Shown in pieces: positions 1 to 14,049 of a stretch of DNA of 64,000 nt. Every line of letters starts with the position of its first letter. Position 1 is the stretch's first letter. This stretch comes from Loxodes magnus (lineage: Eukaryota > Ciliophora > Karyorelictea > Loxodida > Loxodidae). Below the pieces are notes generated by a model that saw only the letters and a list, made by a program, of their open reading frames with translations, was not told the origin of the DNA and made no database searches. The translations under genes were made by a program, and so were the position numbers. The stretch lies in the NCBI GenBank assembly GCA_946699065.1, contig CAMPDV010002009.1, positions 1-64,000 of the forward strand. Direction: 5' to 3'.

Positions 1-1125
1 TTGGTCATCATAGTAATAATATGATGGTGGTACTGAATAATCGTAACTATAGATATAAACAGGTGATTCTGATTTCTCTAATAAAGAATCGTAGTAATAA
101 TAGGGTGCCTGTGCATAACTATAAGGTCTTTCTGATTTTTGTAAGAATGAATCATAGTAATAATATGACTAAGAATAGGCATAAATATCTGATTTCTCTA
201 GTAAGGAATCATAGTAGTAATAAGGTGCTTGTGCATAACTATATGGTTTTTCTGATTTTTGTAAGAATGAATCATAATAGTAATATGATGGTGCCTGTGA
301 GTAACTATAAGGTCTTTCTGACTTTTATAAGAGTGAATCATAATAGTAATAGGGTACCTATGCATAACTATAAGGTCTTTCTGATTTTTGTAAGAATGAA
401 TCATAATAATAATATGATGGTGCCTGTGAGTAACTATAAGGTCTTTCTGACTTTTCTAAGAGTGAATCATAGTAGTAATAAGGTGCATAACTATAAGCAT
501 CTGATGAGAGAGAATCATAATAATAATATGATGGTGCCTGTGAGTAACTATAAGGTCTTTCTGACTTTTCTAAGAGTGAATCATAGTAGTAATAAGGTGC
601 ATAACTATAAGCATCTGATGAGAGAGAATCATAATAATAATATGATGGTGCCTGTGAGTAACTATAAGGTCTTTCTGACTTTTCTAAGAGTGAATCATAG
701 TAGTAATAAGGTGCATAACTATAAGCATCTGATGAGAGAGAATCATAATAATAATATGATTAGTCGTAACTATAGGGGGAATCATACTAGTAATAAGCAT
801 AGGGTTTTAATGATTTTTGTATGAATGAATCATAATAGTAATAAGATGGTTATGCAGTATAAGCATCTGATGAGAGAGAATCATAAACATAGGGACTTTC
901 GAGTGAATCATAATAGTAATAAGATGATTAGGCAGTATAATCGTAAGCATCCGATGAGAGAGAATCATAAACATAGGGACTTTCGAGTGAATTGTAATAA
1001 TAATATGATGGACTTGTGGTATAATCGTAGTTGTAGACGTAAACAGCTTTATCAGTCTCATAAGGTTATACATAATCATAACTAGCAAGTGAGTCATAAT
1101 AGCTATATTGATTCTTTTGTAACAT
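1..1125 (-). CDS. Tyr-rich YYYYDS-repeat protein, array copy 1 (C-terminus cut by window)
   Basis: Starts at the same ATG TTA CAA AAG AAT as the other copies and stays open to the window edge when TAA/TAG are read as Gln. It carries three 38-residue modules, where most copies have two. The last residues and the TGA lie beyond position 1. Confidence 0.8.
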
Positions 1126-1609
1126 TTGCTACACTCCGCTTTTGTAACTTTGAATGGAAACAACCAAACTTAGAATGATCGCGAGAAGTTTTTACATTTT
1201 TTAGAAAAAACGAATGTTCTGCTTATATATCATATTTTAGTAATCGTTTTTTTATTAGTTTTTTTACAATAGCATTGGGGTTTTATTTTTCAGTGAAAAA
1301 CTGATATATAATTTTTAAATACCATATCTCTCTTCAGTAACAAATCTATAAAAATGATAAGTTTAACCGATATCGTAATAAAGTTGATAGATATAATTAA
1401 GTCTCGGAAATTTCTGAACATTTAATAAGTCTTGGATATAAAGTAAGTCTAGGATATTTTTGACTGCATATTATATATCAATGAGTTCCAATTAAAATAC
1501 TTAATTGCAATAAATTTTAATTACATCTTGAAAGACAAGATTTTACATTATATTTAAATGAGTAAAAAAGAGATTAAGAGTAAAAAAAATAAATAAAAAA
1601 GTTGTATTC
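1126..1609. promoter_or_regulatory. Array spacer, representative copy (about 480 bp, AT-rich)
   Basis: The spacer separates the stop of one gene from the start of the next and must hold both terminator and promoter, since every gene points the same way. Two structures are present in every unit. One is a dyad at 1286-1300, TTTTTCA and TGAAAAA around a central G. The other is three direct copies of AAGTCTnGGAwAT at 1399-1411, 1427-1439 and 1445-1457, which lie 274-332 bp upstream of the copy 1 start codon. No TATA-type or other known ciliate promoter element can be assigned. Poly-A runs next to the stop codon vary in length between units, so this DNA is not under reading-frame constraint. A regulatory role is inferred only. 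Confidence 0.4.
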
Positions 1610-2795
1610 TCAATCAAACTAGTAATCATAATAACTGTAACTTAATTTTTCTGCATAATCGTAATTTGGTTGGTCATCATAGTAATAATATGATGGTGGT
1701 ACTGAATAATCGTAACTATAGATATAAACAGGTGATTCTGATTTCTCTAATAAAGAATCGTAGTAATAATAGGGTGCCTGTGCATAACTATAAGGTCTTT
1801 CTGATTTTTGTAAGAATGAATCATAGTAATAATATGACTAAGAATAGGCATAAATATCTGATTTCTCTAGTAAGGAATCATAGTAGTAATAAGGTGCTTG
1901 TGCATAACTATATGGTTTTTCTGATTTTTGTAAGAATGAATCATAATAGTAATATGATGGTGCCTGTGAGTAACTATAAGGTCTTTCTGACTTTTATAAG
2001 AGTGAATCATAATAGTAATAGGGTACCTATGCATAACTATAAGGTCTTTCTGATTTTTGTAAGAATGAATCATAATAATAATATGATGGTGCCTGTGAGT
2101 AACTATAAGGTCTTTCTGACTTTTCTAAGAGTGAATCATAGTAGTAATAAGGTGCATAACTATAAGCATCTGATGAGAGAGAATCATAATAATAATATGA
2201 TGGTGCCTGTGAGTAACTATAAGGTCTTTCTGACTTTTCTAAGAGTGAATCATAGTAGTAATAAGGTGCATAACTATAAGCATCTGATGAGAGAGAATCA
2301 TAATAATAATATGATGGTGCCTGTGAGTAACTATAAGGTCTTTCTGACTTTTCTAAGAGTGAATCATAGTAGTAATAAGGTGCATAACTATAAGCATCTG
2401 ATGAGAGAGAATCATAATAATAATATGATTAGTCGTAACTATAGGGGGGAATCATACTAGTAATAAGCATAGGGTTTTAATGATTTTTGTATGAATGAAT
2501 CATAATAGTAATAAGATGGTTATGCAGTATAAGCATCTGATGAGAGAGAATCATAAACATAGGGACTTTCGAGTGAATCATAATAGTAATAAGATGATTA
2601 GGCAGTATAATCGTAAGCATCCGATGAGAGAGAATCATAAACATAGGGACTTTCGAGTGAATTGTAATAATAATATGATGGACTTGTGGTATAATCGTAG
2701 TTGTAGACGTAAACAGCTTTATCAGTCTCATAAGGTTATACATAATCATAACTAGCAAGTGAGTCATAATAGCTATATTGATTCTTTTGTAACAT
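1610..2795 (-). pseudogene. Array copy 2, YYYYDS-repeat gene with +1 frameshift
   Basis: Has three 38-residue modules and would encode 394 residues. A run of six G at 2444-2449, against five in all other copies, breaks the frame after about 115 codons. It is either a real decay mutation or a homopolymer sequencing error. Confidence 0.75.
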
Positions 2796-3278
2796 TTGCT
2801 ACACTCCGCTTTTGTAACTTTGAATGGAAACAACCAAACTTAGAATGATCGCGAGAAGTTTTTACATTTTTTAGAAAAAACGAATGTTCTGCTTATATAT
2901 CATATTTTAGTAATCGTTTTTTTATTAGTTTTTTTACAATAGCATTGGGGTTTTATTTTTCAGTGAAAAACTGATATATAATTTTTAAATACCATATCTC
3001 TCTTCAGTAACAAATCTATAAAAATGATAAGTTTAACCGATATCGTAATAAAGTTGATAGATATAATTAAGTCTCGGAAATTTCTGAACATTTAATAAGT
3101 CTTGGATATAAAGTAAGTCTAGGATATTTTTGACTGCATATTATATATCAATGAGTTCCAATTAAAATACTTAATTGCAATAAATTTTAATTACATCTTG
3201 AAAGACAAGATTTTACATTATATTTAAATGAGTAAAAAAGAGATTAAGAGTAAAAAAATAAATAAAAAAGTTGTATTC

Positions 3279-4349
3279 TCAATCAAACTAGTAATCATAA
3301 TAACTGTAACTTAATTTTTCTGCATAATCGTAATTTGGTTGGTCATCATAGTAATAATATGATGGTGGTACTGAATAATCGTAACTATAGATATAAACAG
3401 GTGATTCTGATTTCTCTAATAAAGAATCGTAGTAATAATAGGGTGCCTGTGCATAACTATAAGGTCTTTCTGATTTTTGTAAGAATGAATCATAGTAATA
3501 ATATGACTAAGAATAGGCATAAATATCTGATTTCTCTAGTAAGGAATCATAGTAGTAATAAGGTGCTTGTGCATAACTATATGGTTTTTCTGATTTTTGT
3601 AAGAATGAATCATAATAGTAATATGATGGTGCCTGTGAGTAACTATAAGGTCTTTCTGACTTTTATAAGAGTGAATCATAATAGTAATAGGGTACCTATG
3701 CATAACTATAAGGTCTTTCTGATTTTTGTAAGAATGAATCATAATAATAATATGATGGTGCCTGTGAGTAACTATAAGGTCTTTCTGACTTTTCTAAGAG
3801 TGAATCATAGTAGTAATAAGGTGCATAACTATAAGCATCTGATGAGAGAGAATCATAATAATAATATGATGGTGCCTGTGAGTAACTATAAGGTCTTTCT
3901 GACTTTTCTAAGAGTGAATCATAGTAGTAATAAGGTGCATAACTATAAGCATCTGATGAGAGAGAATCATAATAATAATATGATTAGTCGTAACTATAGG
4001 GGGAATCATACTAGTAATAAGCATAGGGTTTTAATGATTTTTGTATGAATGAATCATAATAGTAATAAGATGGTTATGCAGTATAAGCATCTGATGAGAG
4101 AGAATCATAAACATAGGGACTTTCGAGTGAATCATAATAGTAATAAGATGATTAGGCAGTATAATCGTAAGCATCCGATGAGAGAGAATCATAAACATAG
4201 GGACTTTCGAGTGAATTGTAATAATAATATGATGGACTTGTGGTATAATCGTAGTTGTAGACGTAAACAGCTTTATCAGTCTCATAAGGTTATACATAAT
4301 CATAACTAGCAAGTGAGTCATAATAGCTATATTGATTCTTTTGTAACAT
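3279..4349 (-). CDS. Tyr-rich YYYYDS-repeat protein, array copy 3 (reference form, 356 aa)
   Basis: Function unknown. Read with TAA/TAG as Gln and TGA as stop, the frame runs without a break from ATG TTA CAA AAG to TGA (codons ...TAC TAG TTT GAT TGA). The protein starts MLQKNQYSYYDSLASYDYV, then has two 28-residue modules of the type YYYYDSLESPYVYDSLSSDA. Next come alternating units YYYYDS[LF]L[EQ]KSERPYSY[SA]Q[AV]P and a C-terminus rich in YDY. Tyr, Ser, Asp, Gln and Pro dominate; there is no Trp and no clear signal peptide or membrane segment. Equivalent repeat positions carry CAA, CAG, TAG or TAA, which shows both UAR codons are Gln. SYSQAP-type motifs recall the aromatic-rich, self-associating segments of FUS and EWS, by composition only. 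No upstream in-frame ATG exists, which fixes the start. The opposite strand is also open in places, but only as a shadow of Tyr codons. Confidence 0.82.
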
Positions 4350-4833
4350 TTGCTACACTCCGCTTTTGTAACTTTGAATGGAAACAACCAAACTTAGAAT
4401 GATCGCGAGAAGTTTTTACATTTTTTAGAAAAAACGAATGTTCTGCTTATATATCATATTTTAGTAATCGTTTTTTTATTAGTTTTTTTACAATAGCATT
4501 GGGGTTTTATTTTTCAGTGAAAAACTGATATATAATTTTTAAATACCATATCTCTCTTCAGTAACAAATCTATAAAAATGATAAGTTTAACCGATATCGT
4601 AATAAAGTTGATAGATATAATTAAGTCTCGGAAATTTCTGAACATTTAATAAGTCTTGGATATAAAGTAAGTCTAGGATATTTTTGACTGCATATTATAT
4701 ATCAATGAGTTCCAATTAAAATACTTAATTGCAATAAATTTTAATTACATCTTGAAAGACAAGATTTTACATTATATTTAAATGAGTAAAAAAGAGATTA
4801 AGAGTAAAAAAAATAAATAAAAAAGTTGTATTC

Positions 4834-5790
4834 TCAATCAAACTAGTAATCATAATAACTGTAACTTAATTTTTCTGCATAATCGTAATTTGGTTGGTCA
4901 TCATAGTAATAATATGATGGTGGTACTGAATAATCGTAACTATAGATATAAACAGGTGATTCTGATTTCTCTAATAAAGAATCGTAGTAATAATAGGGTG
5001 CCTGTGCATAACTATAAGGTCTTTCTGATTTTTGTAAGAATGAATCATAGTAATAATATGACTAAGAATAGGCATAAATATCTGATTTCTCTAGTAAGGA
5101 ATCATAGTAGTAATAAGGTGCTTGTGCATAACTATATGGTTTTTCTGATTTTTGTAAGAATGAATCATAATAGTAATATGATGGTGCCTGTGAGTAACTA
5201 TAAGGTCTTTCTGACTTTTATAAGAGTGAATCATAATAGTAATAGGGTACCTATGCATAACTATAAGGTCTTTCTGATTTTTGTAAGAATGAATCATAAT
5301 AATAATATGATGGTGCCTGTGAGTAACTATAAGGTCTTTCTGACTTTTCTAAGAGTGAATCATAGTAGTAATAAGGTGCATAACTATAAGCATCTGATGA
5401 GAGAGAATCATAATAATAATATGATTAGTCGTAACTATAGGGGGAATCATACTAGTAATAAGCATAGGGTTTTAATGATTTTTGTATGAATGAATCATAA
5501 TAGTAATAAGATGGTTATGCAGTATAAGCATCTGATGAGAGAGAATCATAAACATAGGGACTTTCGAGTGAATCATAATAGTAATAAGATGATTAGGCAG
5601 TATAATCGTAAGCATCCGATGAGAGAGAATCATAAACATAGGGACTTTCGAGTGAATTGTAATAATAATATGATGGACTTGTGGTATAATCGTAGTTGTA
5701 GACGTAAACAGCTTTATCAGTCTCATAAGGTTATACATAATCATAACTAGCAAGTGAGTCATAATAGCTATATTGATTCTTTTGTAACAT
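4834..5790 (-). CDS. YYYYDS-repeat protein, array copy 4 (318 aa)
   Basis: Has one 38-residue module where copy 3 has two; otherwise the same frame, start and TGA stop. Confidence 0.8.
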
Positions 5791-6274
5791 TTGCTACACT
5801 CCGCTTTTGTAACTTTGAATGGAAACAACCAAACTTAGAATGATCGCGAGAAGTTTTTACATTTTTTAGAAAAAACGAATGTTCTGCTTATATATCATAT
5901 TTTAGTAATCGTTTTTTTATTAGTTTTTTTACAATAGCATTGGGGTTTTATTTTTCAGTGAAAAACTGATATATAATTTTTAAATACCATATCTCTCTTC
6001 AGTAACAAATCTATAAAAATGATAAGTTTAACCGATATCGTAATAAAGTTGATAGATATAATTAAGTCTCGGAAATTTCTGAACATTTAATAAGTCTTGG
6101 ATATAAAGTAAGTCTAGGATATTTTTGACTGCATATTATATATCAATGAGTTCCAATTAAAATACTTAATTGCAATAAATTTTAATTACATCTTGAAAGA
6201 CAAGATTTTACATTATATTTAAATGAGTAAAAAAGAGATTAAGAGTAAAAAAAATAAATAAAAAAGTTGTATTC

Positions 6275-7345
6275 TCAATCAAACTAGTAATCATAATAAC
6301 TGTAACTTAATTTTTCTGCATAATCGTAATTTGGTTGGTCATCATAGTAATAATATGATGGTGGTACTGAATAATCGTAACTATAGATATAAACAGGTGA
6401 TTCTGATTTCTCTAATAAAGAATCGTAGTAATAATAGGGTGCCTGTGCATAACTATAAGGTCTTTCTGATTTTTGTAAGAATGAATCATAGTAATAATAT
6501 GACTAAGAATAGGCATAAATATCTGATTTCTCTAGTAAGGAATCATAGTAGTAATAAGGTGCTTGTGCATAACTATATGGTTTTTCTGATTTTTGTAAGA
6601 ATGAATCATAATAGTAATATGATGGTGCCTGTGAGTAACTATAAGGTCTTTCTGACTTTTATAAGAGTGAATCATAATAGTAATAGGGTACCTATGCATA
6701 ACTATAAGGTCTTTCTGATTTTTGTAAGAATGAATCATAATAATAATATGATGGTGCCTGTGAGTAACTATAAGGTCTTTCTGACTTTTCTAAGAGTGAA
6801 TCATAGTAGTAATAAGGTGCATAACTATAAGCATCTGATGAGAGAGAATCATAATAATAATATGATGGTGCCTGTGAGTAACTATAAGGTCTTTCTGACT
6901 TTTCTAAGAGTGAATCATAGTAGTAATAAGGTGCATAACTATAAGCATCTGATGAGAGAGAATCATAATAATAATATGATTAGTCGTAACTATAGGGGGA
7001 ATCATACTAGTAATAAGCATAGGGTTTTAATGATTTTTGTATGAATGAATCATAATAGTAATAAGATGGTTATGCAGTATAAGCATCTGATGAGAGAGAA
7101 TCATAAACATAGGGACTTTCGAGTGAATCATAATAGTAATAAGATGATTAGGCAGTATAATCGTAAGCATCCGATGAGAGAGAATCATAAACATAGGGAC
7201 TTTCGAGTGAATTGTAATAATAATATGATGGACTTGTGGTATAATCGTAGTTGTAGACGTAAACAGCTTTATCAGTCTCATAAGGTTATACATAATCATA
7301 ACTAGCAAGTGAGTCATAATAGCTATATTGATTCTTTTGTAACAT
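6275..7345 (-). CDS. YYYYDS-repeat protein, array copy 5 (356 aa)
   Basis: Intact, same module order as copy 3 (two 28-residue and two 38-residue modules). Confidence 0.8.
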
Positions 7346-7828
7346 TTGCTACACTCCGCTTTTGTAACTTTGAATGGAAACAACCAAACTTAGAATGATC
7401 GCGAGAAGTTTTTACATTTTTTAGAAAAAACGAATGTTCTGCTTATATATCATATTTTAGTAATCGTTTTTTTATTAGTTTTTTTACAATAGCATTGGGG
7501 TTTTATTTTTCAGTGAAAAACTGATATATAATTTTTAAATACCATATCTCTCTTCAGTAACAAATCTATAAAAATGATAAGTTTAACCGATATCGTAATA
7601 AAGTTGATAGATATAATTAAGTCTCGGAAATTTCTGAACATTTAATAAGTCTTGGATATAAAGTAAGTCTAGGATATTTTTGACTGCATATTATATATCA
7701 ATGAGTTCCAATTAAAATACTTAATTGCAATAAATTTTAATTACATCTTGAAAGACAAGATTTTACATTATATTTAAATGAGTAAAAAAGAGATTAAGAG
7801 TAAAAAAAATAAATAAAAAGTTGTATTC

Positions 7829-8899
7829 TCAATCAAACTAGTAATCATAATAACTGTAACTTAATTTTTCTGCATAATCGTAATTTGGTTGGTCATCATA
7901 GTAATAATATGATGGTGGTACTGAATAATCGTAACTATAGATATAAACAGGTGATTCTGATTTCTCTAATAAAGAATCGTAGTAATAATAGGGTGCCTGT
8001 GCATAACTATAAGGTCTTTCTGATTTTTGTAAGAATGAATCATAGTAATAATATGACTAAGAATAGGCATAAATATCTGATTTCTCTAGTAAGGAATCAT
8101 AGTAGTAATAAGGTGCTTGTGCATAACTATATGGTTTTTCTGATTTTTGTAAGAATGAATCATAATAGTAATATGATGGTGCCTGTGAGTAACTATAAGG
8201 TCTTTCTGACTTTTATAAGAGTGAATCATAATAGTAATAGGGTACCTATGCATAACTATAAGGTCTTTCTGATTTTTGTAAGAATGAATCATAATAATAA
8301 TATGATGGTGCCTGTGAGTAACTATAAGGTCTTTCTGACTTTTCTAAGAGTGAATCATAGTAGTAATAAGGTGCATAACTATAAGCATCTGATGAGAGAG
8401 AATCATAATAATAATATGATGGTGCCTGTGAGTAACTATAAGGTCTTTCTGACTTTTCTAAGAGTGAATCATAGTAGTAATAAGGTGCATAACTATAAGC
8501 ATCTGATGAGAGAGAATCATAATAATAATATGATTAGTCGTAACTATAGGGGGAATCATACTAGTAATAAGCATAGGGTTTTAATGATTTTTGTATGAAT
8601 GAATCATAATAGTAATAAGATGGTTATGCAGTATAAGCATCTGATGAGAGAGAATCATAAACATAGGGACTTTCGAGTGAATCATAATAGTAATAAGATG
8701 ATTAGGCAGTATAATCGTAAGCATCCGATGAGAGAGAATCATAAACATAGGGACTTTCGAGTGAATTGTAATAATAATATGATGGACTTGTGGTATAATC
8801 GTAGTTGTAGACGTAAACAGCTTTATCAGTCTCATAAGGTTATACATAATCATAACTAGCAAGTGAGTCATAATAGCTATATTGATTCTTTTGTAACAT
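7829..8899 (-). CDS. YYYYDS-repeat protein, array copy 6 (356 aa)
   Basis: Intact. The A-run just past its TGA (7,801-7,820) is shortened relative to neighbours. Frame is not kept there, which supports TGA as the true end of the gene. Confidence 0.8.
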
Positions 8900-9383
8900 T
8901 TGCTACACTCCGCTTTTGTAACTTTGAATGGAAACAACCAAACTTAGAATGATCGCGAGAAGTTTTTACATTTTTTAGAAAAAACGAATGTTCTGCTTAT
9001 ATATCATATTTTAGTAATCGTTTTTTTATTAGTTTTTTTACAATAGCATTGGGGTTTTATTTTTCAGTGAAAAACTGATATATAATTTTTAAATACCATA
9101 TCTCTCTTCAGTAACAAATCTATAAAAATGATAAGTTTAACCGATATCGTAATAAAGTTGATAGATATAATTAAGTCTCGGAAATTTCTGAACATTTAAT
9201 AAGTCTTGGATATAAAGTAAGTCTAGGATATTTTTGACTGCATATTATATATCAATGAGTTCCAATTAAAATACTTAATTGCAATAAATTTTAATTACAT
9301 CTTGAAAGACAAGATTTTACATTATATTTAAATGAGTAAAAAAGAGATTAAGAGTAAAAAAAATAAATAAAAAAGTTGTATTC

Positions 9384-10454
9384 TCAATCAAACTAGTAAT
9401 CATAATAACTGTAACTTAATTTTTCTGCATAATCGTAATTTGGTTGGTCATCATAGTAATAATATGATGGTGGTACTGAATAATCGTAACTATAGATATA
9501 AACAGGTGATTCTGATTTCTCTAATAAAGAATCGTAGTAATAATAGGGTGCCTGTGCATAACTATAAGGTCTTTCTGATTTTTGTAAGAATGAATCATAG
9601 TAATAATATGACTAAGAATAGGCATAAATATCTGATTTCTCTAGTAAGGAATCATAGTAGTAATAAGGTGCTTGTGCATAACTATATGGTTTTTCTGATT
9701 TTTGTAAGAATGAATCATAATAGTAATATGATGGTGCCTGTGAGTAACTATAAGGTCTTTCTGACTTTTATAAGAGTGAATCATAATAGTAATAGGGTAC
9801 CTATGCATAACTATAAGGTCTTTCTGATTTTTGTAAGAATGAATCATAATAATAATATGATGGTGCCTGTGAGTAACTATAAGGTCTTTCTGACTTTTCT
9901 AAGAGTGAATCATAGTAGTAATAAGGTGCATAACTATAAGCATCTGATGAGAGAGAATCATAATAATAATATGATGGTGCCTGTGAGTAACTATAAGGTC
10001 TTTCTGACTTTTCTAAGAGTGAATCATAGTAGTAATAAGGTGCATAACTATAAGCATCTGATGAGAGAGAATCATAATAATAATATGATTAGTCGTAACT
10101 ATAGGGGGAATCATACTAGTAATAAGCATAGGGTTTTAATGATTTTTGTATGAATGAATCATAATAGTAATAAGATGGTTATGCAGTATAAGCATCTGAT
10201 GAGAGAGAATCATAAACATAGGGACTTTCGAGTGAATCATAATAGTAATAAGATGATTAGGCAGTATAATCGTAAGCATCCGATGAGAGAGAATCATAAA
10301 CATAGGGACTTTCGAGTGAATTGTAATAATAATATGATGGACTTGTGGTATAATCGTAGTTGTAGACGTAAACAGCTTTATCAGTCTCATAAGGTTATAC
10401 ATAATCATAACTAGCAAGTGAGTCATAATAGCTATATTGATTCTTTTGTAACAT
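9384..10454 (-). CDS. YYYYDS-repeat protein, array copy 7 (356 aa)
   Basis: Intact, reference module order. The spacer upstream of its start (about 10,576) has a T-run one base longer than in neighbours. Confidence 0.8.
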
Positions 10455-10939
10455 TTGCTACACTCCGCTTTTGTAACTTTGAATGGAAACAACCAAACTT
10501 AGAATGATCGCGAGAAGTTTTTACATTTTTTAGAAAAAACGAATGTTCTGCTTATATATCATATTTTAGTAATCGTTTTTTTTATTAGTTTTTTTACAAT
10601 AGCATTGGGGTTTTATTTTTCAGTGAAAAACTGATATATAATTTTTAAATACCATATCTCTCTTCAGTAACAAATCTATAAAAATGATAAGTTTAACCGA
10701 TATCGTAATAAAGTTGATAGATATAATTAAGTCTCGGAAATTTCTGAACATTTAATAAGTCTTGGATATAAAGTAAGTCTAGGATATTTTTGACTGCATA
10801 TTATATATCAATGAGTTCCAATTAAAATACTTAATTGCAATAAATTTTAATTACATCTTGAAAGACAAGATTTTACATTATATTTAAATGAGTAAAAAAG
10901 AGATTAAGAGTAAAAAAAATAAATAAAAAAGTTGTATTC

Positions 10940-12010
10940 TCAATCAAACTAGTAATCATAATAACTGTAACTTAATTTTTCTGCATAATCGTAATTTGGT
11001 TGGTCATCATAGTAATAATATGATGGTGGTACTGAATAATCGTAACTATAGATATAAACAGGTGATTCTGATTTCTCTAATAAAGAATCGTAGTAATAAT
11101 AGGGTGCCTGTGCATAACTATAAGGTCTTTCTGATTTTTGTAAGAATGAATCATAGTAATAATATGACTAAGAATAGGCATAAATATCTGATTTCTCTAG
11201 TAAGGAATCATAGTAGTAATAAGGTGCTTGTGCATAACTATATGGTTTTTCTGATTTTTGTAAGAATGAATCATAATAGTAATATGATGGTGCCTGTGAG
11301 TAACTATAAGGTCTTTCTGACTTTTATAAGAGTGAATCATAATAGTAATAGGGTACCTATGCATAACTATAAGGTCTTTCTGATTTTTGTAAGAATGAAT
11401 CATAATAATAATATGATGGTGCCTGTGAGTAACTATAAGGTCTTTCTGACTTTTCTAAGAGTGAATCATAGTAGTAATAAGGTGCATAACTATAAGCATC
11501 TGATGAGAGAGAATCATAATAATAATATGATGGTGCCTGTGAGTAACTATAAGGTCTTTCTGACTTTTCTAAGAGTGAATCATAGTAGTAATAAGGTGCA
11601 TAACTATAAGCATCTGATGAGAGAGAATCATAATAATAATATGATTAGTCGTAACTATAGGGGGAATCATACTAGTAATAAGCATAGGGTTTTAATGATT
11701 TTTGTATGAATGAATCATAATAGTAATAAGATGGTTATGCAGTATAAGCATCTGATGAGAGAGAATCATAAACATAGGGACTTTCGAGTGAATCATAATA
11801 GTAATAAGATGATTAGGCAGTATAATCGTAAGCATCCGATGAGAGAGAATCATAAACATAGGGACTTTCGAGTGAATTGTAATAATAATATGATGGACTT
11901 GTGGTATAATCGTAGTTGTAGACGTAAACAGCTTTATCAGTCTCATAAGGTTATACATAATCATAACTAGCAAGTGAGTCATAATAGCTATATTGATTCT
12001 TTTGTAACAT
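10940..12010 (-). CDS. YYYYDS-repeat protein, array copy 8 (356 aa)
   Basis: Intact, reference module order. Confidence 0.8.
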
Positions 12011-12494
12011 TTGCTACACTCCGCTTTTGTAACTTTGAATGGAAACAACCAAACTTAGAATGATCGCGAGAAGTTTTTACATTTTTTAGAAAAAACGAAT
12101 GTTCTGCTTATATATCATATTTTAGTAATCGTTTTTTTATTAGTTTTTTTACAATAGCATTGGGGTTTTATTTTTCAGTGAAAAACTGATATATAATTTT
12201 TAAATACCATATCTCTCTTCAGTAACAAATCTATAAAAATGATAAGTTTAACCGATATCGTAATAAAGTTGATAGATATAATTAAGTCTCGGAAATTTCT
12301 GAACATTTAATAAGTCTTGGATATAAAGTAAGTCTAGGATATTTTTGACTGCATATTATATATCAATGAGTTCCAATTAAAATACTTAATTGCAATAAAT
12401 TTTAATTACATCTTGAAAGACAAGATTTTACATTATATTTAAATGAGTAAAAAAGAGATTAAGAGTAAAAAAAATAAATAAAAAAGTTGTATTC

Positions 12495-13565
12495 TCAATC
12501 AAACTAGTAATCATAATAACTGTAACTTAATTTTTCTGCATAATCGTAATTTGGTTGGTCATCATAGTAATAATATGATGGTGGTACTGAATAATCGTAA
12601 CTATAGATATAAACAGGTGATTCTGATTTCTCTAATAAAGAATCGTAGTAATAATAGGGTGCCTGTGCATAACTATAAGGTCTTTCTGATTTTTGTAAGA
12701 ATGAATCATAGTAATAATATGACTAAGAATAGGCATAAATATCTGATTTCTCTAGTAAGGAATCATAGTAGTAATAAGGTGCTTGTGCATAACTATATGG
12801 TTTTTCTGATTTTTGTAAGAATGAATCATAATAGTAATATGATGGTGCCTGTGAGTAACTATAAGGTCTTTCTGACTTTTATAAGAGTGAATCATAATAG
12901 TAATAGGGTACCTATGCATAACTATAAGGTCTTTCTGATTTTTGTAAGAATGAATCATAATAATAATATGATGGTGCCTGTGAGTAACTATAAGGTCTTT
13001 CTGACTTTTCTAAGAGTGAATCATAGTAGTAATAAGGTGCATAACTATAAGCATCTGATGAGAGAGAATCATAATAATAATATGATGGTGCCTGTGAGTA
13101 ACTATAAGGTCTTTCTGACTTTTCTAAGAGTGAATCATAGTAGTAATAAGGTGCATAACTATAAGCATCTGATGAGAGAGAATCATAATAATAATATGAT
13201 TAGTCGTAACTATAGGGGGAATCATACTAGTAATAAGCATAGGGTTTTAATGATTTTTGTATGAATGAATCATAATAGTAATAAGATGGTTATGCAGTAT
13301 AAGCATCTGATGAGAGAGAATCATAAACATAGGGACTTTCGAGTGAATCATAATAGTAATAAGATGATTAGGCAGTATAATCGTAAGCATCCGATGAGAG
13401 AGAATCATAAACATAGGGACTTTCGAGTGAATTGTAATAATAATATGATGGACTTGTGGTATAATCGTAGTTGTAGACGTAAACAGCTTTATCAGTCTCA
13501 TAAGGTTATACATAATCATAACTAGCAAGTGAGTCATAATAGCTATATTGATTCTTTTGTAACAT
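12495..13565 (-). CDS. YYYYDS-repeat protein, array copy 9 (356 aa)
   Basis: Intact, reference module order. Confidence 0.8.
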
Positions 13566-14049
13566 TTGCTACACTCCGCTTTTGTAACTTTGAATGGAAA
13601 CAACCAAACTTAGAATGATCGCGAGAAGTTTTTACATTTTTTAGAAAAAACGAATGTTCTGCTTATATATCATATTTTAGTAATCGTTTTTTTATTAGTT
13701 TTTTTACAATAGCATTGGGGTTTTATTTTTCAGTGAAAAACTGATATATAATTTTTAAATACCATATCTCTCTTCAGTAACAAATCTATAAAAATGATAA
13801 GTTTAACCGATATCGTAATAAAGTTGATAGATATAATTAAGTCTCGGAAATTTCTGAACATTTAATAAGTCTTGGATATAAAGTAAGTCTAGGATATTTT
13901 TGACTGCATATTATATATCAATGAGTTCCAATTAAAATACTTAATTGCAATAAATTTTAATTACATCTTGAAAGACAAGATTTTACATTATATTTAAATG
14001 AGTAAAAAAGAGATTAAGAGTAAAAAAAATAAATAAAAAAGTTGTATTC

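Noticed and set aside
807..1163. Minus-strand 118-codon ORF starting MFPFKVTKAECSKCY
   Set aside because: Out-of-frame shadow of the N-terminal part of the array gene; it begins upstream of the true ATG and ends at codons that are Gln in the ciliate code.
1201..1225. Heat-shock-element-like GAAnnTTC in the spacer
   Set aside because: Only two pentamer units fit; too weak to call in AT-rich DNA.
1277..1284. GGGGTTTT in each spacer as a possible telomeric repeat
   Set aside because: Only one unit per spacer, never in tandem; likely chance.
1666..2460. Plus-strand ORFs rich in NHNNNMMVPVSNYKVF-type repeats in every array unit
   Set aside because: They are the antisense of the Tyr-rich repeats. 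The minus-strand frame keeps its length divisible by three, has a regular start and TGA end, and shows synonymous Gln codon choice.
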